DNA from: Lachnospiraceae bacterium
Lineage (GTDB): Bacteria > Bacillota > Clostridia > Lachnospirales > Lachnospiraceae
NCBI GenBank assembly: GCA_014804755.1
Contig: JAAUZE010000017.1
Span: 1-64,000, forward strand
Direction: 5' to 3'
DNA: 64,000 bases
Below, piece by piece: positions 1-8,320 of the stretch. Under the pieces are notes generated by a model, which searched no databases, was not told where the DNA came from, and saw only the letters and a program-made list of their open reading frames with translations. Numbering within the stretch: position 1 is the first letter of the stretch; every line of letters begins with the position of its first letter. The translations under genes were made by a program, and so were the position numbers.

Positions 1-311
1 AACGGCTTGATGCCGTTTGACATGGATTGGCATTGCAGGAATAAGAACGCCAAGACAGATTCGCCAAAGAATATATGCTTTGGCTTGATTATAGCAAAGG
101 TTACATTTTAAAGTCAACCCATTGTGCGTATTTCCGGTAACTTCTCTCAATTCACATTGCCCCACACCACTGACAATGATATAATCATATTGTTCCACCA
201 AAATTGAGGTGACATAATTAGTCATGATACGGAACATCCTGCATTTCATAAAATAATGCACACGATCATCTGCATCATATGATCGACCCCAGAACAAGGC
301 GGAGGCGCTTT
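1..311. other. Intergenic region at window start
   Basis: No convincing coding region. Two short inverted repeats are visible: AACGGC/GCCGTT at 1-17 and GCCAAAG/CTTTGGC at 63-84. Neither is followed by a good T-run, so neither is a clear terminator. A GGAGG ribosome site at 301-305 serves the gene at 312. Confidence 0.4.
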
Positions 312-1040
312 ATGGAAACATATCAGGAATTCTTAAACAGAATTGATTCTTTTGAAAAAAAGGACATCCATTATGGCGGCAATTACTTTAAGGGTAATCC
401 CTCCCTTTCCCAAAAAGTTGATACTGACAATACGTTTCGAAGTTTTTACGGAGATACTGTCGTTTTTGCATTAGATGACAGGATAAAAGATCAGTTAGCA
501 GAATATGTGGATTTATTATATCAGGCTGCCCCAGAATGCTTTTGTGAAAGATTGGTTCCGAATACGTTCCACGTTACCTTGCATGATCTCAGCAACTCTC
601 CGATTTTACATGACGTGGCGGAGGAGTTGTTTGAGAACGAACTCAAGGTGATTGAAAAAATAAGCGAAATACAAAAACACGGCAACTCCGTCATAAAAAT
701 GAAAAGCAAATATATCTTTAATATGGTTGACACCAGTTTGGTATTGGGGTTGTATCCGGCTGAGGAAACCGATTACCTCCGTTTGATGGCGTTATATTCC
801 GTTTTTGATCAGGTAAAAGTATTAAATTATCCTTTTACGCCGCATATTACATTGGCGTACTACCATATCAACGGATTTGATAAACAGTCTGCCGGAAATT
901 TAGAAGGTGCTGTCTGCCAGCTTAATCAGAATGAATTTGAAATTGATCTATCTGTTGATCAATTATACTATCAAAAATTCAGAAGCATGAATGATTATAT
1001 CAATATCATTCCTCTTTTTCCTCACCAAAGCAGGAAATAG
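312..1040 (+). CDS. 2H phosphoesterase superfamily (LigT/2'-5' RNA ligase-like) protein
   Basis: 242 residues. Two spaced H-x-T motifs are visible, HVTLHD near residue 87 and HITLAYY near residue 178, the paired catalytic histidines of the 2H phosphoesterase fold (LigT, cyclic phosphodiesterases). Such enzymes hydrolyse or ligate 2',5' or cyclic phosphodiester bonds in RNA or nucleotides; the substrate here is unknown. The start at 312 is chosen because GGAGG lies 6 bases upstream; an in-frame ATG at 279 lacks a ribosome site. No signal peptide or membrane segment. Monocistronic, convergent with the next gene. Confidence 0.7.
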   Translation: METYQEFLNRIDSFEKKDIHYGGNYFKGNPSLSQKVDTDNTFRSFYGDTVVFALDDRIKDQLAEYVDLLYQAAPECFCERLVPNTFHVTLHDLSNSPILHDVAEELFENELKVIEKISEIQKHGNSVIKMKSKYIFNMVDTSLVLGLYPAEETDYLRLMALYSVFDQVKVLNYPFTPHITLAYYHINGFDKQSAGNLEGAVCQLNQNEFEIDLSVDQLYYQKFRSMNDYINIIPLFPHQSRK

Positions 1041-1044
1041 CTTA

Positions 1045-1806
1045 TTAAAACACAACCCACCTCAACACGCCAAGCACAAGTAGGTGCAGCGGATAAAACA
1101 GATAGAAAAACCATTTATGTATCCCGGCTTTGCTGCCGCCCTGCCCGTTATAGAGAAAATACAGCATCAGGGGAACAAGAATCACGCCAAGCTGAAACCA
1201 CATATGTTCGAAACCGGTCAATATTATGATAAAGACATTCGGCAGAAGGAAGGTAAGCGTGAACGCTGTCCATTTTGCCTTGGGTCTATCCCGGTACACG
1301 TGAACGAACAAGCATCCCAGCACATCCATAAGGCCCCAGTCACCGATGAGGGAAAGCAGACAAAGCAGTATAATGCCGATAATTTTAAGCGGTTTGGCGG
1401 CTTTTTCATTTTCCCAAAGTCTGATTGCAGTAAGACCGAGAAAGAGTGTGAAAATAACGCTTTGTTCGGGGCTGAACACGAGATGGCCCTGCACAAAATA
1501 GAATGGCAGGTGTCCATATTCAAACCATACAAACGGAAACCATGAGATAAGGGCAAAGACTGCAAGCCTTTGCTGATATTTACCGACATCTCCGGTATAG
1601 CGGTAGCCCTCACCGACAAAATAGGCCATTGTCGGCCCGGTAAGGCGTCCGATCAAGTGCATTGCTCCGCCAAGAAGCGGATTCTTGGCATCCACAAATG
1701 CCCATGCAATATGGTCGATCAGCATTGCGATAACGACAATATATTTTATCTGGTTTCTGTTAAGGCATCCTTTTTCGCTTTGTGTTATGACTGCATTTTC
1801 TGTCAT
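1045..1806 (-). CDS. TraX-like multispanning membrane protein
   Basis: 253 residues with about seven to eight hydrophobic segments. The N-terminal part (residues 20-75: NQIKYIVVIAMLIDHIAW, then LIGRLTGPTMAYFVGEGY) has the pattern of the TraX family, named after the F-pilin acetylation protein but widespread in Firmicutes, where the role is not established. The start has an AAGGGA-type site upstream. It is transcribed leftwards and its stop is 4 bases from the convergent gene. Family recognised from the conserved LIDHI and GR-T-P-A-Y-F-EGY pattern; function in this organism unknown. Confidence 0.7.
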   Translation of the reverse strand: MTENAVITQSEKGCLNRNQIKYIVVIAMLIDHIAWAFVDAKNPLLGGAMHLIGRLTGPTMAYFVGEGYRYTGDVGKYQQRLAVFALISWFPFVWFEYGHLPFYFVQGHLVFSPEQSVIFTLFLGLTAIRLWENEKAAKPLKIIGIILLCLLSLIGDWGLMDVLGCLFVHVYRDRPKAKWTAFTLTFLLPNVFIIILTGFEHMWFQLGVILVPLMLYFLYNGQGGSKAGIHKWFFYLFYPLHLLVLGVLRWVVF

Positions 1807-1894
1807 TTTCCTATTCCCTTTTCTCCTATTTATTCTGGTATGCTTCCTTCCCGAAAACGCTTTTTCTTTCCGGTTGCTTCACAAGCCTATCATA

Positions 1895-2443
1895 CTAAAT
1901 CGCATGGCTCATCTCGTGCCACTCTTCCCCGCCCCATGTTGAGTTTGCGATTCCGTTATCCGTAAAACCAAACTTCTGATACATCTCAACCTTTGATTCC
2001 AGACAGGTAAGCACCAGCATTTTACGCCCTTTTTCCCGTTCCCTTCGCAGATATTGAAATACAAGCTCCCTGCCAAGGCCCTGCCTTCGATATTCGGGCA
2101 GCACATCCAAACCCACCAGCATGATATTCTTTCCATTGGGATCATGAAGTTCGGCATCCGTAAAAAACTCATCCCTGAACGAATCCTCATTTGTCGCGAT
2201 TCCGTTTAGAAATCCCGCGATTCTTCCTGTTTCTTTATCCATCGCCGCCAAAAACAAGTCCGGAGCCTTTCTCATTCTCTCTCTCATATGCTGTTCCGAA
2301 CACGCCTCATTGGGCGGGAAGCAAATCTGCTCGATTGCCACCGCCTGCTCTGCCTCTTCGGGTTTTATATCTCGGAATTCGAATTTTTCTAATAGGTTCT
2401 TATCCGCAGTATGATTTTCACCAAATAACTTACTTTCCAACAC
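1895..2443 (-). CDS. GNAT family N-acetyltransferase
   Basis: About 182 residues. The acetyl-CoA-binding motif A is visible as YRRQGLGREL. I choose the GTG at 2443 because AAAGGAG sits just upstream and spans the stop codon of yaaA; the longer in-frame ATG at 2470 would lie inside yaaA without a ribosome site. The 1-bp gap to yaaA implies translational coupling. The N-terminal acidic stretch and CFPPNEACSE segment resemble small-molecule or peptide acetyltransferases. Substrate unknown. Confidence 0.75.
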   Translation of the reverse strand: MLESKLFGENHTADKNLLEKFEFRDIKPEEAEQAVAIEQICFPPNEACSEQHMRERMRKAPDLFLAAMDKETGRIAGFLNGIATNEDSFRDEFFTDAELHDPNGKNIMLVGLDVLPEYRRQGLGRELVFQYLRREREKGRKMLVLTCLESKVEMYQKFGFTDNGIANSTWGGEEWHEMSHAI

Positions 2444-2444
2444 G

Positions 2445-3218
2445 TTACTCCTTTCCATCCGGGTAAGCACTTGCTTTTACCCTTTCAAAAACATATTCTG
2501 TCTCCGTGGATAAATCCTCCCTGAATAGGTACCCCAGCCTGTTATATTTTCTTATCTCTGTCGGTTCCTCGATGTTCTCCTCTGCCATAAACCGTACCAT
2601 TTCGCCCCTTGCCATCTTGGCATAAGTCCCTTTTGTCACGAGCTTGTCACCCGACATTTCACAAAAGGTAATCGTAATATATCTTTCCTTATCCGTGAGA
2701 TATTTTTCAATACATTTTGAATATTCCTTAGATGCAAGATTGATGATAACCCCACTGTCATCACGGACAGCCTCATATAATCTGCTTCCCCATAATTCAT
2801 AAAGATCCTGATACCCGTCAATAGCGGCTTTTGCCTGCATCTCCAGCCTGTATGGCGTCACGCCGTCCATCGGCTTCAGCACGCCATAAAATGCGGACAA
2901 TATCCGCAAGTGCTCCTGCACGTAATCATACTGACCGTCCTCAAATACGGAAGGCGCCATATATTGATACGCAAGCCCCTCATAGGCCAGCACCGCCGGA
3001 GTCAGCCTTCTTTTCAAGTCCATATGCGCTATCCGTTCAAAATTCTGTTCGACTATTTGATCATTACATTTCCAGAGATTCTTTAATTCCTCCCGGGACT
3101 TATTTTTTAACCAAATAAGAATTTTCTCCGCCTGATCAATAAACTCCGGCAATCCTAACGGTGCCAGACTGTCTAAATCATCCTTCATTTTCTTGGCCGG
3201 CGACAATACGATCTTCAT
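2445..3218 (-). CDS. yaaA: Peroxide stress protein YaaA
   Basis: 257 residues, full length for the YaaA/DUF328 family. The N-terminus MKIVLSPAKKM and the internal block FYGVLKPMDGVTPYRLEM are characteristic. In E. coli YaaA lowers free intracellular iron during peroxide stress and limits Fenton damage. Its start codon overlaps the stop of the upstream bcp gene by one base (TAATG), so a peroxidase and a peroxide-stress protein are translationally coupled, which fits a shared oxidative-stress role. Confidence 0.9.
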   Translation of the reverse strand: MKIVLSPAKKMKDDLDSLAPLGLPEFIDQAEKILIWLKNKSREELKNLWKCNDQIVEQNFERIAHMDLKRRLTPAVLAYEGLAYQYMAPSVFEDGQYDYVQEHLRILSAFYGVLKPMDGVTPYRLEMQAKAAIDGYQDLYELWGSRLYEAVRDDSGVIINLASKEYSKCIEKYLTDKERYITITFCEMSGDKLVTKGTYAKMARGEMVRFMAEENIEEPTEIRKYNRLGYLFREDLSTETEYVFERVKASAYPDGKE

Positions 3219-3670
3219 TACACCTCACCCAGCATTTTTTCAGGATCGTCCGCAGCTTTTACCTTATCATTGGCTTTGATGATGATCCCCTTCTCGTCGA
3301 TCAGATAGGTCGTCCGAACCACGCCCATGGACACCTTGCCATAATTCTTTTTTTCTTTCCAGACATCATAGGCCTCAATGACTTTGCGCTCCGGATCTGC
3401 CAAAAGCGTAAATGCAAGTCCGTATTTCTCCTCAAACTTCTTATGGGACGCAACCGTATCCTTGCTGACGCCCAAAACGACCGCACCTTTTTCCAGAAAC
3501 TGTGGGTACCTTTCCGAAAAGCCGCATGCCTGCTTGGTACATCCCGGTGTACTGTCTTTCGGATAAAAATATAAGATTACTTTCTTTCCCGCATAATCTG
3601 ATAATTTATGCATGGTTCCGTTTTGATCCGGCAATTCAAAATCCGGCGCTTTTGTTCCTGTTTCTAACAT
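3218..3670 (-). CDS. bcp: Thiol peroxidase, bacterioferritin comigratory protein (Bcp/PrxQ)
   Basis: 150 residues, typical for PrxQ-type peroxiredoxins. The peroxidatic cysteine motif STPGCTKQACGF (near residues 40-52) shows the C-x4-C arrangement of atypical two-cysteine PrxQ enzymes, which reduce hydrogen and organic peroxides using thioredoxin. It is first in an apparent bcp-yaaA-GNAT operon read leftwards, each gene touching or overlapping the next. Cytoplasmic; no signal peptide. Confidence 0.92.
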   Translation of the reverse strand: MLETGTKAPDFELPDQNGTMHKLSDYAGKKVILYFYPKDSTPGCTKQACGFSERYPQFLEKGAVVLGVSKDTVASHKKFEEKYGLAFTLLADPERKVIEAYDVWKEKKNYGKVSMGVVRTTYLIDEKGIIIKANDKVKAADDPEKMLGEV

Positions 3671-3813
3671 ATTTTTGTCTCCTTTTGCATCTTCTTCTTA
3701 TTCAGGACGCGGCTGTTCCATCCGGCTTCTTATGCCAGCGTCATGGCTCTTTCGGTAACATTTTATCATTTTGGAATTCCCTTTTCAACCGGACAGCGGA
3801 ATCTAATAATTGA

Positions 3814-3842
3814 TTGAAGAATCTGCTCTTTTTTGCTATACT
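3814..3842 (+). promoter_or_regulatory. Sigma-A-type promoter of the damaged reductase gene
   Basis: TTGAAG at 3814-3819 and TATACT at 3837-3842, 17 bases apart, lie 55 bp before the ATG at 3898. Confidence 0.5.
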
Positions 3843-3897
3843 TTGAAGCAAAGAAAGCGCTGTCTTGTTTGACGGACCGAATGATAAGGGAGACACC

Positions 3898-4436
3898 ATG
3901 AAAGAAATACTCATAATACAGGGAGGCGGCAGACCGAAAGGGAATACTGCACAGCTTATCGAGCATTTTAGGAAGGGTGCGGAAGCCGCAGGCCATACCG
4001 TAGAAAAAATTTCACTTTTGGAAAACACTGTATCCAGAAGGATTCTTTTCATGACATTGTTCCTAAAATAAAAAGTGCTGACTGCATTGTGTTTGCATCT
4101 CCATTATATTTCTGGACAATCTCGGCAAAGCTGAAGGCGTTTATCGAACGATTTTATTGCATTGCGGAGGAAGATCCGAACCCGCCGCTCGGAAGATATG
4201 AGAAGTACCCGGTCAAGGACTGTGCTTTGCTCATGACTTCCGCCGACGATTTCTTTTGGACGTTTGAACAGGCGGTATCCTATTATCAGTTCACACTGAT
4301 CCACTATATCGGTTTTCATGATAAGGGCATGCTTTTGGCCGGCGGCTGCGGCGATACGAACGGCAAGGCTCAGATCGATCAAACGACTCATTTGCGCGAG
4401 GCATATGAATTTGGCAAAAACTTATATTTGGAATGA
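3898..4436 (+). pseudogene. Flavodoxin-fold NADPH-dependent FMN reductase, broken by internal deletion
   Basis: The N-terminal frame starts at 3898 behind AAGGGAG and reads KEILIIQGGGRPKGNT, the FMN-binding start of iron-sulfur flavoprotein/NAD(P)H reductases, to about 4020. It then runs out of frame to a stop at 4071. The rest of the protein continues in another frame from about 4019 (GKHCIQKDSFHDIVPKIK, then IVFASPLYFWTISAKLKAF) to 4436. Family members carry about a dozen residues with a CxxCxxC cluster at this point. Here the first part of that segment is missing, so an out-of-frame deletion is inferred rather than a one-base error. The product should be non-functional. Confidence 0.75.
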
Positions 4437-4513
4437 CAGATCAGCGGAGGCGAAAGCAAAATGGATTCTAATCCATACACGATTGCTGATTAAAAGATTT
4501 GGAGGAAATGCTT

Positions 4514-4846
4514 ATGAGCATTGTGATAAATATTTATTATACCGGAACAAACGGAGCTGCGCGAAAGTTTGCGGAGGAAATGGAAAGCAGCAAAACTGCG
4601 GCGACGATTCGCAGCGAAGAAGGAAATTTGCGGTATGATTATTTTATCCCTATGGCGGATTCAGAAACCGTATTGCTGATTGACTGTTGGGAAAGCCAAC
4701 AGGCGCTGGATCTGCACCACGCTTCCCCGATGATGGAAAAGATTGCAGCACTCAGAACAAAATATGATCTGCATATGAAGGTGGAGCGGTACTTATCTGA
4801 CGATACCGGAATACCGGCGAAAGACAGGCAATTTATAAGAGAGTAG
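4514..4846 (+). CDS. Putative quinol monooxygenase (ABM superfamily, YgiN-like)
   Basis: 110 residues. The size, the early INIYYTG strand, and the blocks LLIDCWESQQALDLHHASPMM and MKVERYL fit the dimeric alpha/beta-barrel ABM family. Members oxidise quinols or polyketide-like substrates without cofactor. The ATG at 4514 is used because GGAGG at 4501-4505 is well placed; an ATG at 4499 has no site. It follows the damaged reductase and may once have formed a quinone-redox operon with it. Confidence 0.65.
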   Translation: MSIVINIYYTGTNGAARKFAEEMESSKTAATIRSEEGNLRYDYFIPMADSETVLLIDCWESQQALDLHHASPMMEKIAALRTKYDLHMKVERYLSDDTGIPAKDRQFIRE

Positions 4847-4865
4847 GATAAAAGAGGACAGCCTC

Positions 4866-5052
4866 ATGAACATCAAAATAGAAAAAGCAACCGCAAACGA
4901 TATCGATGCGCTTGTTGAAATGCGCTTAGAATACTTACTGGAAGATTATGGCTCTCTGACAGACGATCAGCTTACCAAAATAAAATCCTCCCTGCCGGAT
5001 TATTATCAAAAGCATCTCGGCAGGGATTTACCGGTCTATGTCACAAGAGCTC
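4866..5052 (+). pseudogene. GNAT acetyltransferase, 5' fragment only
   Basis: About 62 codons read as the N-terminus of a GNAT enzyme (IEKATANDIDALVEMRLEYL, then YYQKHLGRDLPVYVT). The similarity stops near 5050, where the sequence becomes the antisense of the UvrA-like gene's 3' end. The acetyl-CoA-binding half is absent and no matching remainder is visible to the right of the 5.06-12.6 kb cluster. The breakpoint marks where that cluster was inserted or a deletion occurred. Confidence 0.65.
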
Positions 5053-5062
5053 GCAAGAAATT

Positions 5063-7288
5063 TCATAAAAATTCTGCTATTTTAGAGTCTTTATTATTTT
5101 TCATATCCGCCGGTGTTCCTTTCGCAATAACAGACCCTCCCAGTTTATCCGCCCCCGGCCCCAGTTCTATTAGCCAATTACAATTCGACAGAATATTCAC
5201 ATCATGTTCAATGACGATAACGGAATGCCCATGCTGTAATAGTTTTTGAAAAATCTGATTCAAATGATCGATATCATACAGGCTTAACCCAATGGATGGC
5301 TCGTCAAATAGATATAATATATTTTTCTTATTCCCCGCAAGGCTCCTGCAAAGCTTTAACCGCTGTCCTTCCCCGCCACTCAATGTTTGTGTCGGCTGCC
5401 CCAACGTCAAATAATCTAATCCCAGATCCTTTAGATCAAATAACATTTTTCGTATCTTCTTTTCACAGTCAAAAAATAAGATTCCTTCCTCCACTGTCAT
5501 ATCGAGTATCTGTGACAGACTCTTTCCTTTGTATTTTGCTTCTCCTGCTCTTTCCTGCTTAGCAAATAAAGCCTGTATCTGTTTCATGATACCGGCATAG
5601 GTTGCCACATTTGACTGATGATTCCTTCCTATTGGAGATTGAGATACATAGATGTAACCATCAAGATCGTTCATCCCGGCCAAAGCAACATTCCTATCTT
5701 TAGCATAAAGATCATCTTCATCGTCCGATTCATCCAAAGCAGAATAGGCGGCCTCAAAATGACTTTTCAATAACGGAACCAGTGTACCCGCGATCAGCGA
5801 ACTCTTACCGCTTCCGGAAACACCTGTGATACCAACCAAAGAATGCAATGGGATTTCCACATCAATTCCCTTTAAATTATTAACACAGGCGTTTTGGATG
5901 ATTAATTTTTCCTTCCCGATATCACCGCAAAAAAGCGGCATATTTCTTTTCCGTATGTATCTGGCAGTAATGGATTCTTCACAATTCAGCAGTCCCTCAT
6001 AATCACCGGTATAGATGATATTTCCACCGCGTATCCCTCCATAAGCTCCAAAATCAATAATGTGATCCGCGATCCTCAGAGCTTCCAAATTATGTTCAAT
6101 GAGAATCACACTATTTCCCTTATCACAAAGGAGGCGCATCTGTTCCAGTATGTTCCTCTTTTCCGCCGGATGCAGACCCGTTAAAGGCTCATCTGCAATA
6201 ATGATCATATCCTCCATCGTGTTGCCAAGCAATGATGCCAGTTTTAAGCGCTGAAATTCACCTCCGCTCAGACTGGGAATCGTCCGGTACAAGTTAAGAT
6301 AACCGAGCCCTACTTGTATCAGATGATCTAAATAAGAAACGACGATCTTGCAAATGTTTTTTCCGGCATCCGTTGTGGCTGCATCGTTAAGAATAGACAA
6401 AATCCATATTTTTATTTCATCAATTGACAATCGTGATGCTTCAGGCAATGTGATATTCTTGATCCGTATACTGCGCCCCTTTGGGCGAAGTCTGTCTCCG
6501 CTGCACTCCGGGCAGATACGTTTATGAATTTTAGTACCACGATATTTCCCGTCCGCATAAAGCTTTTTCAAATACGGTCCGATTCCCCGAAAATTACTCT
6601 TAGAGCTATGAAGTCCGTTACAAAATGCATCCTGCACATGCAACGGTTGTTTTTCAAAAGGCAGCGACAAATCTGTCTTTAGCGCTTCTGCAAAAAAAGA
6701 AAGTTGATTTTTCAGAGGAGTACAGCCCGGAATCATACAGCATAATTCTGCCAGTGTTTTATCGGGATTGTCATAGATCACATCCAAATCTGCATCCAAT
6801 AGATACCCCGTCCCTTCGCATTCTGCACATTTTCCGGCGGACGAATTCGGGGATAGCTCCCTGCTGCCAATTGCGGGGATCTTGGCTCCGCAAATACACT
6901 GCGTCTTACTCAGCTTGTTGATGCGGCCACAGTTATTACATGGTATCTCTCCGTCTGTGATATATAATAATCTGAGATATTTTAATATTCTTGTTTTTGT
7001 TCCTACCAAGGACCTCGGATTCCATATGCCATCATTTCTTTTTCTTAAAGAGATTGTGGGACTTAATCCACATATCCTTTCATAACAATGCCGGAACGGA
7101 ATGTCTTGGAGCAGTCCTATATTTTCTAAATAATCACTGCTTCCGGCCTCATCTAAAATATCACAGATCAAACTCGTTTTGCCCGAGCCGCTTACTCCCG
7201 TGACAACAACAAGCTGATTTTTGGGAATATCGACACATACCTTATTCAAATTATGCAGACTTGCATTTTTTATTTTGATATATTTCAT
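5063..7288 (-). CDS. UvrA-like ABC ATPase, short paralogue lacking the C-terminal zinc module
   Basis: 741 residues from the ATG at 7288. It has two ABC modules: Walker A GVSGSGKT near 31 and GVSGSGKS near 490, with signatures LSGGEFQRLKL and LSGGEGQRLKL. N-terminal zinc-type pairs CNNC/CICG, CAEC and CPEC are present. The second-half CxxC...CxxC finger found in the neighbouring 813-residue paralogue is missing; the chain goes straight from the Walker region to KYKGKSLSQIL. No UvrB-binding domain is evident. Such UvrA-like proteins (DrrC type) are linked to resistance to DNA-binding drugs rather than excision repair. Its start overlaps the hydrolase stop (ATGA). Confidence 0.8.
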   Translation of the reverse strand: MKYIKIKNASLHNLNKVCVDIPKNQLVVVTGVSGSGKTSLICDILDEAGSSDYLENIGLLQDIPFRHCYERICGLSPTISLRKRNDGIWNPRSLVGTKTRILKYLRLLYITDGEIPCNNCGRINKLSKTQCICGAKIPAIGSRELSPNSSAGKCAECEGTGYLLDADLDVIYDNPDKTLAELCCMIPGCTPLKNQLSFFAEALKTDLSLPFEKQPLHVQDAFCNGLHSSKSNFRGIGPYLKKLYADGKYRGTKIHKRICPECSGDRLRPKGRSIRIKNITLPEASRLSIDEIKIWILSILNDAATTDAGKNICKIVVSYLDHLIQVGLGYLNLYRTIPSLSGGEFQRLKLASLLGNTMEDMIIIADEPLTGLHPAEKRNILEQMRLLCDKGNSVILIEHNLEALRIADHIIDFGAYGGIRGGNIIYTGDYEGLLNCEESITARYIRKRNMPLFCGDIGKEKLIIQNACVNNLKGIDVEIPLHSLVGITGVSGSGKSSLIAGTLVPLLKSHFEAAYSALDESDDEDDLYAKDRNVALAGMNDLDGYIYVSQSPIGRNHQSNVATYAGIMKQIQALFAKQERAGEAKYKGKSLSQILDMTVEEGILFFDCEKKIRKMLFDLKDLGLDYLTLGQPTQTLSGGEGQRLKLCRSLAGNKKNILYLFDEPSIGLSLYDIDHLNQIFQKLLQHGHSVIVIEHDVNILSNCNWLIELGPGADKLGGSVIAKGTPADMKNNKDSKIAEFL

Positions 7289-8307
7289 ATTCCCTCTGCT
7301 CCCCTGCTTATATCCAAAATCAAGTTTTCCCACAGACAATCCACTTCTCGAAATGCCATAGAATTTCTATTACACAGAAACACGATGAGTAAATCCAATG
7401 AAGGTACACACAAAATATATTGCCCGCCGGAACCAAGTGCATAAAAAACAGGGATTCCATTTATTTTCCGATTCCACCAGCCATATCCATAATAAATATC
7501 TTTTTGTGTCGTCCTTATTTGAGGAGATATCGATTGAGATACCCACTCTTTTGACAGCAGCCGTTCCTCCCCCCAACAGCCATCGTTCATAAACAGATAT
7601 CCCAATTTAGCCATATCCCTTGCGCATAACCATAGACCAAAGCCACCATAATTAATATTCTGAGCGTCTGCTTCCCATTTGGGATAAGACTCCCCATTTT
7701 TCGCGCCCATGATGTTTAACTTATTGAATAATGCTTTTTGCGCAAATTCCACCGGTCTCATCCCTGTTGCCTGATATAATATTCTCGACAGCAAGTGATA
7801 ATTCGCATCATTATATGAAAATTTACCAATTTTTCCTCTATCCATCGGCAGCCTTAACAGCATATTCAGCTCATCCTGACTTATGCTCATCCTATTATTA
7901 AAACCCGCATTTGTCGGACAAAAGATGCCGGATGACATCGTCAAAAGGTTTTCAATCGTAATACTCTCCTTATACCATTCCGCAGGGCCCGCGCAAAATT
8001 CTTCATAATGATCAGCCACCGGATCTCCGATATTCAAATATTTCTGATCTATCGCAATTCCTATGAGTGTTGACACAAAGCTCTTTGTTACGGAATATAC
8101 ATTTCCCGGCGTATTCCGGTCAAATCCATTCCAATAATTCTCATATATGATAAAGCCCTTTTTGATCATTAAGGATGCATAAACACCTTTCCCTCTGCGT
8201 TCAAGTTCTTTATGAAAATCAGATATGATAGGATTATTTACCCCTGCTTCCTGAGGCGATACCTCCATCCACTGTTTCGCCGGGAAATCATTTTTTGTTT
8301 GCCCCAT
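7285..8307 (-). CDS. Serine hydrolase, class C beta-lactamase-like fold
   Basis: 340 residues. The nucleophile motif S-V-T-K is at residues 72-75, a FSYND motif lies near 163-167 as the expected Tyr base region, and a late GSGGQY stands in for the KTG box. No signal peptide, so it acts in the cytoplasm as an esterase, peptidase or amidase on a small molecule rather than on peptidoglycan. AAGGAG precedes the ATG. It lies 13 bp after one UvrA-like gene and overlaps the next by 4 bases, so the three are one operon. Possibly a drug-modifying partner; this is inference. Confidence 0.8.
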   Translation of the reverse strand: MGQTKNDFPAKQWMEVSPQEAGVNNPIISDFHKELERRGKGVYASLMIKKGFIIYENYWNGFDRNTPGNVYSVTKSFVSTLIGIAIDQKYLNIGDPVADHYEEFCAGPAEWYKESITIENLLTMSSGIFCPTNAGFNNRMSISQDELNMLLRLPMDRGKIGKFSYNDANYHLLSRILYQATGMRPVEFAQKALFNKLNIMGAKNGESYPKWEADAQNINYGGFGLWLCARDMAKLGYLFMNDGCWGEERLLSKEWVSQSISPQIRTTQKDIYYGYGWWNRKINGIPVFYALGSGGQYILCVPSLDLLIVFLCNRNSMAFREVDCLWENLILDISRGAEGI

Positions 8308-8320
8308 TTCCTCTCCTTAT

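Noticed and set aside
1084-1965. Plus-strand open frames opposite the TraX-like and GNAT genes
   Set aside because: They are antisense to well-supported genes and lack ribosome sites and domain patterns.
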